DNA from: Desulfobacula sp.
GTDB taxonomy: Bacteria; Desulfobacterota; Desulfobacteria; Desulfobacterales; Desulfobacteraceae
Direction of reading: 5' to 3'
Assembly: GCA_028280105.1 (NCBI GenBank)
Contig: JANQML010000266.1
Location: forward strand, 1 to 44,821
DNA length: 44,821 nucleotides
The position numbers and the translations under genes are program-made. Positions 8,683 through 16,951 of this stretch are shown here, in pieces (the stretch's first letter is position 1; each line of letters begins with the position of its first letter). A model generated the notes under the pieces. That model saw nothing but the letters and a program-made list of their open reading frames with translations, did not search any database and was not told where the DNA came from.

Positions 8683-9471
8683 ATGTCATTTGAGAATATC
8701 ATTTTACAGGTTGACGCCCCTGTTGCCACCATTCTTTTCAACAGGCCCAAAGCATTAAACGCGCTGAACAATGCCCTTTTTGATGAACTGGACCAGGCGT
8801 TGGACCAGGTGTGCGAAATGGAAGAGGTCAAAGTACTCATCCTCACCGGAAGCGGTGAAAAATCATTTGTTGCCGGTGCGGACATTTCCGAACTGGCTGA
8901 AATGAATCCTTTGGAAGGAAAATTCTTTTCAAGAAGAGGGCAATTGGTCTTTTCAAAAATTGAGGCCCTTCCCATTCCCGCCATTGCCGCAGTAAACGGT
9001 TTTGCATTGGGCGGCGGCCTTGAAGCGGCCATGGGCTGTGATTTTATCTACGCTTCAACAAAGGCCCTTTTCGGTCTTCCTGAAATCAATCTGGGGCTGA
9101 TTCCGGGATTTGGCGGCACCCAGCGGCTTGCCAGGCTCATCGGGCCCAACAAGGCCAAGGAACTTGTTTTTACCGGAAAGAATATTTCCGCCCAGGAAGC
9201 CTTTGAACTGGGAATTGTCAATAAACTCTGCGAACCGGAAGCGCTCATGGGTGAGGTGATGAAAACCGCCGGCCTGATTGCCGCCAAAGGAAAAGTGGCA
9301 CTGCGGTCCGGAAAAGAGGTCATTCAGAACGGAATGAAAACCGATCTTGAAACCGGTTGCAGAATCGAAAATGATGTCTTCGGCCTGACCATGGCCAGCC
9401 CGGATGCCAAAGAGGGAACCCGGGCATTTCTGGAAAAAAGAAAACCAGACTTTAAAGGCGGATTGTTTTAA
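8683..9471 (+). CDS. Enoyl-CoA hydratase / crotonase family
   Basis: The 262-residue protein is a crotonase-fold enzyme. The oxyanion-hole segments AGADISEL and GFALGGGLE are present. Both catalytic acids of the rat mitochondrial hydratase are kept with the right spacing of 20: Glu114 (GGGLE) and Glu134 (LPEI). It would hydrate trans-2-enoyl-CoA to 3-hydroxyacyl-CoA, in beta-oxidation or the butyryl-CoA route. A strong ribosome-binding site (AAGGAGAG) precedes the ATG. It lies 33 nt after the amidase gene, with no other fatty-acid genes nearby. Family members can also be isomerases or decarboxylases, but both Glu residues favour hydratase. Confidence 0.9.
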   Translation: MSFENIILQVDAPVATILFNRPKALNALNNALFDELDQALDQVCEMEEVKVLILTGSGEKSFVAGADISELAEMNPLEGKFFSRRGQLVFSKIEALPIPAIAAVNGFALGGGLEAAMGCDFIYASTKALFGLPEINLGLIPGFGGTQRLARLIGPNKAKELVFTGKNISAQEAFELGIVNKLCEPEALMGEVMKTAGLIAAKGKVALRSGKEVIQNGMKTDLETGCRIENDVFGLTMASPDAKEGTRAFLEKRKPDFKGGLF

Positions 9472-9484
9472 ACCCAAGACCGAA

Positions 9485-9517
9485 CCGGCCGTGTGCAGTC
9501 AGATTGTATGCGGCCGG
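9485..9517. terminator. GC-rich hairpin between convergent genes
   Basis: A perfect 7-bp GC stem (9485-9491 with 9511-9517), extendable by a few wobble pairs, sits between the enoyl-CoA hydratase stop (+) and the unknown exported gene stop (-). It has no T-run, so a simple rho-independent role is uncertain. Its position suits a bidirectional transcription end. Confidence 0.45.
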
Positions 9518-9536
9518 ACCCGTTCAAACAGATAAC

Positions 9537-10838
9537 TTATTCAATCCGCACCAGTTCCAGTGCGAGATAATTCTTGTCCTCCGGGGTTCCCCAGGTCTTC
9601 CTTGTGGGGTTGACCAGCGGGAGCGTTATTTTCCATAATTGAGCAGTCGATCCCGCCGTTGGCCCCCAGTATTCCAGCGGCATTTTTATATCGCCTGAAA
9701 ATGAAGTCTTGAAATTCTCTGCTTCCTCTTTTGCGTGCTTCTTAATGTCTTTTATTTTTTCCGGGGTGAGCGTTTTTCCCGATTTTTTAGCGATCTCCCC
9801 GTACTCTTTCAAAAGCCCGTCATAATACCCCTGTTTTAATCTGTCCGGATTCTTTTTGCAGCCGTATCTCACCTTGTATTCGTTGTTCTTTGGAAACTTC
9901 AGTGTCACCTGTTTCCCAGCAACCCTGCCGTCCACCGCATAGGTCTCTTTCCGGATCCGGGAATTATTGGGGCTGCAATCATACCCCCCCGGCGGTTTTG
10001 AGAATTCCTTTATAGAGACAAACCGGGTTTTTCCGCGGCCGTCATTGTACTTTCCCTTTTTGATCTCAAACACTACGTCCGTCCGGACGGTCACTTCAAG
10101 CCCGGCTGACAATCTATGGGCGTACACGATGCCGGCCAGTCTGTCTTTCTGGGTGATGGAAAGGCGCCACTTTTGAGGCGGGCCCTGGAGTTCCAAATAG
10201 TTCACCGCCCCGGGATGCACAATAAAACCGTCGCTATTGTATTCTCTTTTCGTCTCAGGCATGATGTCGACCCGGTAACCGTCTTCCAGTTCAAATTGAT
10301 GCCGGGTTTCAGGGAGCGGCATCATCATGGGCAGCAGGAACCACTCCAGTACCAGCCGCAATTGCGATCCGCTTCGATACCCCTTGCATTTTATATGAAA
10401 CCGGGTTTCCGGAACAGCCGGTGTCCATTTCCCTTTCAGCATATCACCGGCTTTATAGGAAAATTGCGGTGAGGACTTCAAGTTGTAAACAACTTCAAAT
10501 TCCGTTTTAAACTCGCCGTCTTCGCGGGGGACGCGAAGATCGGTATAGACATCCCACTGATGGTGGAAATCATAGTCTGCATCAGGTACAATATAGACTT
10601 CCTGGTCCGGATTGGCTTTAAAACCCAGGCTCTGCTGCGATATGACTTTATAATCGGCGAAAAAATGGAGCTGCCAGTTTTCAACATCAGCGGGCTTTGC
10701 TGAAGCCGGTGTCAACGCACCGAACAGGCCGCAGACCGTGATCATGACAACCGCATAAAACAAACGCAGGGGAAAGGATCGCCTCTTTCGCTCACCACCC
10801 GGCAGATGTTTCGGTCTCTTCTTTATACTCTCAATCAT
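9537..10838 (-). CDS. Exported protein of unknown function
   Basis: I do not recognise this 433-residue protein. It has a basic N-terminus (KRPKH, ERKRR) and a signal peptide ending near ALTPASA. A long beta-rich region follows, with many Trp, Tyr and Phe residues, alternating strands and no obvious enzyme motif. The start at 10838 has an AAGGA site 7 nt upstream and is preferred over the ATGs at 10862 and 10865. It is the last gene of a three-gene minus-strand cluster with an HExxH lipoprotein (52-79 nt upstream, depending on the start) and a CsgG-like lipoprotein. All three are exported. A periplasmic or outer-membrane partner role is inferred from context only. Confidence 0.7.
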   Translation of the reverse strand: MIESIKKRPKHLPGGERKRRSFPLRLFYAVVMITVCGLFGALTPASAKPADVENWQLHFFADYKVISQQSLGFKANPDQEVYIVPDADYDFHHQWDVYTDLRVPREDGEFKTEFEVVYNLKSSPQFSYKAGDMLKGKWTPAVPETRFHIKCKGYRSGSQLRLVLEWFLLPMMMPLPETRHQFELEDGYRVDIMPETKREYNSDGFIVHPGAVNYLELQGPPQKWRLSITQKDRLAGIVYAHRLSAGLEVTVRTDVVFEIKKGKYNDGRGKTRFVSIKEFSKPPGGYDCSPNNSRIRKETYAVDGRVAGKQVTLKFPKNNEYKVRYGCKKNPDRLKQGYYDGLLKEYGEIAKKSGKTLTPEKIKDIKKHAKEEAENFKTSFSGDIKMPLEYWGPTAGSTAQLWKITLPLVNPTRKTWGTPEDKNYLALELVRIE

Positions 10839-10917
10839 CCCTGATTCCTTAACTTTATCCATCATTTTCTGACTGCCGACTGTTATGGTTTGAGAAATAC
10901 CCGACGCCGCCTTTTTT

Positions 10918-13161
10918 TCAATTCAAATAATGAATGTACTTGATACTGCCTTTTGACTCTCCATTTGTCGTCATATCCAGCACAGGTGTCACACCGGGAC
11001 CCTCATATTTGATCATAATCTTCATGGCGTTCTTATCCCTGGTGTGCCTGACCCTGTATGTCAGGGCACCCTGCTTCAGGGTAATCTCCTCATTGCCGGT
11101 TTTAAACCGAATGTTGTTCAGCAGGAATTCAGGCGATGCAGGTATGCCTTTTTCAGCGAACGATAACACTTTGTCCCCCGCCTGCACGGAACGGTCTATC
11201 TCCACATATTTTTCACCTAGATAGGGCCAGAACTGGCAGAGCAACTCCTCGCCGATGCGGTAAATTAGGTACTCTTTTTCTCTGCTTAGCTGCCTGTCGA
11301 TACGTCCCGTGCTCTTCACGCTGATGATATTGCCGGTGTCCACTGTCCGGCCCCTGTAAACTGCCTTCAACCGTTTAATATAATATGAATTCACCGTATC
11401 ATCAAAATCCACATCCATCAATGCCGTATAACCGCCTTCATAGGTTGTGGTCACGTTACCGTCATCAAAGGGGGCTTCCACCACGCTTTTATGGTTGATA
11501 GACAGCACGGCATTCTCTTTGAGCGTTGTATCAACCGTCAGTTGAAATTCCACGGGTTGATTAAAATCCGGATTGGTCATTAAAAGCGCGACCCTGTCCA
11601 CCCGGTTCGGACCGTCGACACGGATGAACTCTTTTTCCGTTTCCCCGGTCCAGTTCTCCCGTTGCCAGCCCGAGGGGGTTTTTAAAAGGGCCACAATCAC
11701 CGGCTTTTGGGAGGTCTTTGGCTCGAATTTAAACCGGATGATCGGAAACTTTAAAATATCTTTGTCAAACCGGTACACGACATTGGTCTGCAACGTGGGT
11801 TTGATTCCATACGGCACCTTGTATACCCGCCTTTTCGTAAACCGGATGGTTTTGAAAGGGGGGGTGAATGTGGGAAAGCTGCCCGGATCCGAATACTTGC
11901 GAAAGGGTGATTTGTTCCAGTTGTAGACAGAATATTCGGCAAAGGTTTTGTTTTTATCATCCAAGGCCTTTTCAACTGCCTGACGGACTTTTCTATTTAC
12001 AAGCCCCTGTTTGATGAGCTTTTCAGGAAGCTGATCATCATTAAAATACTGGGTTAAAAACCGAATGAAAAGGTGCCGGCTGTATTCATAATCTTTATAG
12101 ACGGTAAAAAGATTATGCCGGTTCAGGCTGGAAAAAAAGTCCTTAGAGTATTGATGCTCGGTATCATATGTCGGATAGATGTAATTTTCTACCCACACGG
12201 CGGTTGTTTCCATCAGCCACTTATTGTCATTTGTGTCGTATTCTGCCCCGGCATTAAATTGAAAGATGTGAAACAATTCATGCGCAAAAGTCGCTTTAAT
12301 CAGCTTCTCGTCTAAATTATCAGACAGCCGGATATAATATACATCCCGGGTTGTTCCACTTTTATAGCGGAGGGTTGCCGCCTTGTTTGCCAGCCCGTCA
12401 AACTTCGGCAGGCGGCAGATCAGCACCACAAGGTCCTTTTTAATGTCCGCACCGAAATACGTTTTCAATTTTGGGAAAACGTATTTAATGGATTCCCGGA
12501 CTGCGGCAATCTTTTTTTTGTAATCTGATTTTTTTTTCGGATCATTGGGCTGGTAAGCGGTCAGCCAGATCTTCTTTTTGCTGTTGGTCTTAACTTCCTT
12601 AAGAAAAAATGAGGCATTCGCCGGGGCGGCATATGCACTGGAGACAAAGCGTATCTTCTCAAAAAAAGAGGTCTCGTCATCTGGTTTTCGATCCGGGTTG
12701 TGTATACTTCTCGGATCATCCGGAAGGGCCAGGTAGGGGTAAAAACGGTTCTTTTGTTTTTCGTTCAGGCTGTCCCAATGGTCATAGAGCCATTGAAGAT
12801 CCCATTTAATTTGATGGAATACATCCCGGGGCGCCTGATCATCGCCCCGGAAATTTTCCGGCAGTTTGCCTGGCTCGAATATGGCGGTCAGCTTTAAGTC
12901 AATGGATTCGATCCTTGTGACAGTTCCCTTTGCCAGTGCCGCTTCAATGAGATCAAATGAGGAGTCCGGGGGGTCTTCAAATGTCTGTTCTTCTATTATT
13001 TCGACACCGTCCGGTGTCGCTACCTTCCCGGATTCCGGCTGCACATGGGCCTGGGGCACCGGTTTCGCTTTACCAACCGTATCCGTTTCACCGGCATTTT
13101 CGCAACCGATTGTGAGGACCAGGATACAGAATACCAGGAGACACCCTATCGTTCTTTGCAT
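10918..13161 (-). CDS. Large lipoprotein with gluzincin-like HExxH peptidase motif
   Basis: The 747-residue protein has a signal peptide with a lipobox (LTIGC, Cys20), so it is likely membrane-anchored. HELFH at 294-298 with Glu318 in WLMETTAVW, about 20 residues later, fits the zinc-binding HExxH...E layout of gluzincin metallopeptidases. After the peptidase-like region (about 190-430) the rest (430-747) is predicted beta-rich, with at least two sandwich-like segments. I start at 13161, where an AGGG site and the lipoprotein signal agree; the open frame extends 46 codons upstream without a plausible signal. The protein family is not recognised. Proteolytic activity is inferred from the motif, and the target is unknown. 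Confidence 0.75.
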   Translation of the reverse strand: MQRTIGCLLVFCILVLTIGCENAGETDTVGKAKPVPQAHVQPESGKVATPDGVEIIEEQTFEDPPDSSFDLIEAALAKGTVTRIESIDLKLTAIFEPGKLPENFRGDDQAPRDVFHQIKWDLQWLYDHWDSLNEKQKNRFYPYLALPDDPRSIHNPDRKPDDETSFFEKIRFVSSAYAAPANASFFLKEVKTNSKKKIWLTAYQPNDPKKKSDYKKKIAAVRESIKYVFPKLKTYFGADIKKDLVVLICRLPKFDGLANKAATLRYKSGTTRDVYYIRLSDNLDEKLIKATFAHELFHIFQFNAGAEYDTNDNKWLMETTAVWVENYIYPTYDTEHQYSKDFFSSLNRHNLFTVYKDYEYSRHLFIRFLTQYFNDDQLPEKLIKQGLVNRKVRQAVEKALDDKNKTFAEYSVYNWNKSPFRKYSDPGSFPTFTPPFKTIRFTKRRVYKVPYGIKPTLQTNVVYRFDKDILKFPIIRFKFEPKTSQKPVIVALLKTPSGWQRENWTGETEKEFIRVDGPNRVDRVALLMTNPDFNQPVEFQLTVDTTLKENAVLSINHKSVVEAPFDDGNVTTTYEGGYTALMDVDFDDTVNSYYIKRLKAVYRGRTVDTGNIISVKSTGRIDRQLSREKEYLIYRIGEELLCQFWPYLGEKYVEIDRSVQAGDKVLSFAEKGIPASPEFLLNNIRFKTGNEEITLKQGALTYRVRHTRDKNAMKIMIKYEGPGVTPVLDMTTNGESKGSIKYIHYLN

Positions 13162-13310
13162 AAACAACCCTGTTGTATCTGCTTTGGACTGCCGGTTTTT
13201 AACCGCAAAGCCATTCCAAAACTTGGCAATATCAAGTCTGTTATCGACATCGCGTCCCGTTCCATACCCCGAATCATGTATCTGCCCGGTTCCATCCATG
13301 CCGGGTGACG

Positions 13311-14318
13311 CTATTCTCCTGATAGTTCCTGCAGCTTTTTTATCGTTTCCGGGTCAAATCTACCGGTCTCTTCCAGGTCATGCTCCCATTGAAAATCCTG
13401 AAGGGCTTTCCGGGTTTTTTTCCCGGCAATACCGTCCGGTGTTCCCGCATTGAACCCCAGGGCATTTAACTGGGCCTGTTTTTTCCGGATCATGGACCGG
13501 GTCAGTGATGTGGTTTTCTTTTTCGGCTTTTCAGGTATTACCACCGTTTCAGTTGGAGCGGTCTTACCGTGACGGTAATATTTCTCGGGTGTTTTGGTGA
13601 CAATAAAATCAACAGCCTTGTTAATGCAGATTCTCAATGCCTTTTCCATTGGCGTATTTTTCCAGCCGCCAAGACCGGCCGATAAAGCACTGCCGGCCAG
13701 GCCGCCGCCAAGATCTACATCGGTGGCTTCCCCCTCAACACTGGTGGCGGCAAGAATTCTTGATGTTTTTGCATCTATCACGCGGATGTCGATGGCCATA
13801 TGGGCTTTTTTAAAACCACCGGCGATATTTCCCAAAATACCCAGGCCCAGTGCATCCAATGCACCGGAACCGCCTGAGCTGTGTCCTGAAAATTCGGTGA
13901 TGGCGCCGACGATGAGCAGTTCGGCCCCTTCAATTTCACCGATCTGCGCTTCAGTGCCCTTTTTGATCCGTCCGGACGCCCCCAGGTCCTGTTCTGAAAG
14001 AACAGTACCTAAAGACTCTCTTTCAAGCACGATATACCGGTTGGTATTAAAAAGGGCTGTGGTCATCTGGTCGGCCATACCGTTTCCGATTGCAGGGGTG
14101 AACCATCCTCCGCCGCTGCTGGCAGCTTTGTTGGTGAACTTGGCCACCGCCACTCTTGCTTTGGGGCCGTCATAGGCCACCATTTGTGCTTCCTGGATCG
14201 AAGGTCCCCCCTGACCGGAGGTTACCGTTGCTTTGGTTCCGCTTGACGTTACGCACCCCGTGACAATTGTAAGACAAAAAAATGACAAAACACAAAAAAT
14301 AATTCTACCCGAAACCAT
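13311..14318 (-). CDS. CsgG-like lipoprotein with C-terminal peptidoglycan-binding domain
   Basis: The 335-residue protein has a lipobox (TIVTGC, Cys22). A CsgG/HfaB-like domain follows (about 45-255), recognisable by the core VAVAKFTNKA near residue 55, the ALFNTNRYIVLERESL segment, and GAELLIVGAITEF. The C-terminus (about 275-335) is a PG_binding_1 domain (LNALGFNAGTPDGIAGKKTRKALQDFQ). CsgG forms the curli secretion channel, but most CsgG-like lipoproteins of this type are uncharacterised. The start at 14318 has an AAAGGAAAAG site just upstream and is preferred to the ATG at 14342. It heads the three-gene exported cluster. No curli subunit gene is visible. Confidence 0.82.
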   Translation of the reverse strand: MVSGRIIFCVLSFFCLTIVTGCVTSSGTKATVTSGQGGPSIQEAQMVAYDGPKARVAVAKFTNKAASSGGGWFTPAIGNGMADQMTTALFNTNRYIVLERESLGTVLSEQDLGASGRIKKGTEAQIGEIEGAELLIVGAITEFSGHSSGGSGALDALGLGILGNIAGGFKKAHMAIDIRVIDAKTSRILAATSVEGEATDVDLGGGLAGSALSAGLGGWKNTPMEKALRICINKAVDFIVTKTPEKYYRHGKTAPTETVVIPEKPKKKTTSLTRSMIRKKQAQLNALGFNAGTPDGIAGKKTRKALQDFQWEHDLEETGRFDPETIKKLQELSGE

Positions 14319-14900
14319 GATCTTTTCCTTTTCTTTACCCATAATGAATTGTTTATAGCTGCAGGCGGGCCAAATTACACCGGCCTGGATATCAACTCAA
14401 AGACGCGAGGAACAGGATTTCCAAAAAAGGACAGGGATGTTTTCAGGGGGGCCGTATTCATCGTATTCATTGTTTTTATGATGTAACAGCGGAATGGATA
14501 TACTGTCTCTCTTTTCATATGTGTTTATTGCCAAAAATAAAAAGCAAGGTCTATACCGTGACATATCCACTGCCATTAGACAATAAGGGTAAATACCTAT
14601 TCGATAATGGTGAAACCACCTAAATTTTATAAAAAGAACACTTAAATCATTTTGTTAAAAAAAATAAAAGCCTTATATCAGGCGGATCAGGCTTAGAAAT
14701 GCGAATCTTAATTAGTGTTTCCGGCTAAATGCGGATGCATTCCCGGATTGACGGATTAACTTGGTGCTTTGGCCCCGGAACCCTTTGATGGCAAATTTCC
14801 TTTACCGGCAATCAGTCAATTTTTCCGGAACCGTTTTAATCATCCTTCTTTTGTATCTGTCCAAATTGGTCAAAAGAAGCCGTTTTTCTACGAAAACTAT
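14319..14900. other. Intergenic region between CsgG-like and ParA-like genes
   Basis: About 580 AT-rich bases with no credible gene. It must hold the promoter of the CsgG-like cluster. A 9-bp inverted repeat (14845-14853 with 14871-14879) lies just past the ParA-like stop and could end that transcript, though it lacks a T-run. Nothing else is supported. Confidence 0.45.
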
Positions 14901-15971
14901 TTAAGGCAGGCCTTTTGCTTCGTTGTTCTGGGTCACACGCTGAATTAACTCACGGTAATCGGCGGATGCCGTGCTTCCCGGAGCAAATTCAAAGATGGAT
15001 TTTCCATAGGAGGGTGCATCTGAAAGGCTTTCACAATACCGGATGGGGGTGCACATATACTCGGGATATAATTTTAGCAATTGTTCGTATATGGTACCCG
15101 GTCCTTTAATCCGGGTATCCATGAATGTAGGAACAATGTATTTTAAAACAATCTCTTTTCGATATTTCTGAATTGATCCCAGGCTCTTCATGAACTCACT
15201 CAACCCTTGCAGCGGCATGACCTCCAATGCCACCGGCACCAACACTTCAGTGGCGTAAAAAAGCACGTTGACTATGAGTTGATCCCACCCCGGGGCCGTA
15301 TCAATTATTACAAAATCATATCGTTGATCCAGTTCCTTAAGTGCTTCGGACAAGGTCCACTCCGCACCAAAACTTTTTCGGTCAATGATCCGCTTTACAC
15401 CGGCCAGGGATTTTCCGCCGGACAAGAGCCAGAGATTTTTTCTGGCCCGGATGATACATTCTTCAGGGGCCAGTTCTTTTGTGAGAAGTTCGGTCAATCC
15501 GGCCCGGGGCTTTTTCCCCAGGATGTAAGAGGATTGCCCTTGGGTGTCCGTGTCCACGAGAAGCACCTTGTATCCGGCAAGAGCCAGACCTGCGCAAAGA
15601 TTCACACTGGTAGTGGTCTTGCCCACGCCCCCCTTGCTCAGGGTGACGCAGATTCTTCGAACCGGTTTCTCTTCCGGAATGGTTCCTCCGGGCTGGATGT
15701 TTTGGGGGGTGGCTTCTCTTGTATCGGTTTCCTTGCCCGGTCCGATCGATTCCGGTTCAGGGGCGGCCGGTTGGTGGGCATCAACCAACGTATCAGGTGA
15801 TTTTTCGTCTGGTTGCTCCTGACGTTTCAACGCCTCGATTAGAACGGGGAATTTATGCTGGCAGGATTTACACCGGGCAGCTATCTTTTTGGCAGTTGGT
15901 GCTTTTTTTTGAATTTGGTCGACATTGACCTTGTGTCGTTTGTTACACTTCGGACAGATGATGATAGCCAC
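14901..15971 (-). CDS. ParA/MinD-type ATPase with N-terminal zinc ribbon
   Basis: The 356-residue protein begins with a zinc ribbon of the MJ0042 type (Cys6-x2-Cys9 ... Cys34-x2-Cys37). A Pro/Glu-rich linker (about 50-105) and a ParA-type ATPase domain follow. The deviant Walker A KGGVGKT is at 113-119, and DTDTQGQ and IIDTAPG supply the other nucleotide motifs. ParA family ATPases position plasmids, chromosomes or protein complexes. I prefer the GTG at 15971, where AAGGGGG lies 4 nt upstream. An ATG at 16007 would overlap the PilZ gene by 11 nt but has no proper site. No parB or parS-like site is nearby, so a cargo other than DNA (for example chemotaxis or pilus machinery) is plausible. Confidence 0.85.
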   Translation of the reverse strand: MAIIICPKCNKRHKVNVDQIQKKAPTAKKIAARCKSCQHKFPVLIEALKRQEQPDEKSPDTLVDAHQPAAPEPESIGPGKETDTREATPQNIQPGGTIPEEKPVRRICVTLSKGGVGKTTTSVNLCAGLALAGYKVLLVDTDTQGQSSYILGKKPRAGLTELLTKELAPEECIIRARKNLWLLSGGKSLAGVKRIIDRKSFGAEWTLSEALKELDQRYDFVIIDTAPGWDQLIVNVLFYATEVLVPVALEVMPLQGLSEFMKSLGSIQKYRKEIVLKYIVPTFMDTRIKGPGTIYEQLLKLYPEYMCTPIRYCESLSDAPSYGKSIFEFAPGSTASADYRELIQRVTQNNEAKGLP

Positions 15972-15996
15972 AGATCCCCCTTGAGCACTTAACCTG

Positions 15997-16398
15997 TTAT
16001 TGGTCATCCCTGAGCAGTTTATCTTTGAGTTTAAACACGGTCTCTGAAATCCTATCAGCAGTGCTCTGATTCATCCGGAACCACTGAATTCCGTATTGCC
16101 ATTCCTTGTCGGAATTTAAGGAAAAGTGGACCACTCTGCCCTCCAGGTCTTTTATCACCTGTCCATCCATACTTAACTCACAGTTTCCGATGATCTGAGA
16201 TACGGTAAAAGATAAGGGGTTTTCAAGTGTGATGCCGACGCCGGTCGCACTGATGTCACGGACCGGATACCGGTTATTCCCTATGGTGATCCAGACATTG
16301 TGGCTGATTTCCAAAGGAACGCGAAACGCTTTTCTGACAATGGTGTCCACTGAAAAATCTATTTCAACCGTATCGAATGTTTCGGGCTGGCCGTTCAT
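15997..16398 (-). CDS. PilZ-domain protein (c-di-GMP receptor)
   Basis: The 133-residue protein is a single PilZ domain. Both c-di-GMP-binding motifs are visible: Arg22-x3-Arg26 (RKAFR) and Asp47-x-Ser49-x2-Gly52 (DISATG). It ends in an amphipathic helix. The start has a strong AGGGAGGGG site. It lies directly upstream of the ParA-like gene (ends 25 nt before the preferred GTG), so c-di-GMP may feed into the ParA system. That link is inferred from gene order. Confidence 0.88.
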   Translation of the reverse strand: MNGQPETFDTVEIDFSVDTIVRKAFRVPLEISHNVWITIGNNRYPVRDISATGVGITLENPLSFTVSQIIGNCELSMDGQVIKDLEGRVVHFSLNSDKEWQYGIQWFRMNQSTADRISETVFKLKDKLLRDDQ

Positions 16399-16424
16399 TC
16401 GAACCCCTCCCTGATGTATCGAAA

Positions 16425-16430
16425 ATTATA
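16425..16430 (-). promoter_or_regulatory. Consensus -10 box upstream of PilZ gene
   Basis: A perfect TATAAT on the minus strand lies 26 nt before the PilZ ATG. There is no good -35 at 16-18 nt. A perfect 18-nt A/T palindrome at 16461-16478 lies upstream and could act as an UP element or protein site. Confidence 0.45.
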
Positions 16431-16526
16431 GGTTTTTACCGGATCTCGGGATCAGGCATTTATTTTTTTAAAAAAATATAGCAATAATGACAGGCGCGGG
16501 CAAGAAAAACATGAGGTCCATAGACA

Positions 16527-16562
16527 AAAAGGGTGTAAAATATGAAAATTTTACACCCTTTT
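16527..16562 (-). terminator. Terminator after atpE
   Basis: A perfect 15-bp stem (16527-16541 with 16548-16562) with a 6-nt loop sits about 50 nt past the atpE stop. On the minus strand the stem ends in a T-run, fitting a rho-independent terminator of the atp cluster. Its A/T symmetry means it could also stop transcripts from the other side. Confidence 0.85.
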
Positions 16563-16609
16563 CAGCTGAAATTCAGCGATACTTCGATCTGACTAAAGCG
16601 ACTGCATTG

Positions 16610-16876
16610 TTATCCGCCAAGCGACTGAACCGCCGGAGCGATTGCCGGATGAACAAAAAGAAGGATCATTGAAACAACGAGTGCATAGATACAGAGGGAC
16701 TCGATCAATGCCAGACCGATCAGCATGTTCACCTGGATTTTACCGGCAGCTTCGGGATTTCTTGAGATACCCGCCATAGCACCGTTCAGACCAATACCCT
16801 GAGCAAGACCACAACCGACTGCTGCAATACCGATAGCCAGACCTGCCGCCCATACACTACTTACTAGAAATTCCAT
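16610..16876 (-). CDS. atpE: ATP synthase Fo subunit c
   Basis: The 88-residue protein is the two-helix c-ring subunit. The polar loop SRNPEA at about 38-43 joins two hydrophobic helices. The ion-binding carboxylate is Glu59 in LIESLCIYALV. Together with Gln26 (GLAQG), Ser60 and Tyr64 this matches most of the Na+ site of Ilyobacter tartaricus (Gln32, Glu65, Ser66, Tyr70), but Thr67 is replaced by Leu61. A Na+-translocating or promiscuous ring is therefore possible. It is the last gene of atpZ-atpI-atpB-atpE and is followed by a strong terminator. No F1 genes are in the window. Confidence 0.95.
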   Translation of the reverse strand: MEFLVSSVWAAGLAIGIAAVGCGLAQGIGLNGAMAGISRNPEAAGKIQVNMLIGLALIESLCIYALVVSMILLFVHPAIAPAVQSLGG

Positions 16877-16951
16877 TTTTAACTCCTTAAATTATGATAA
16901 ATAATACTGATATAAAATAACGGGCTTCTTCCGTTTCCCGTAAAACACTTA

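Noticed and set aside
12866-13453. 195-aa plus-strand frame across the HExxH lipoprotein start
   Set aside because: Antisense to the signal peptide and to the end of the CsgG-like gene; Pro/Ser-rich shadow frame.
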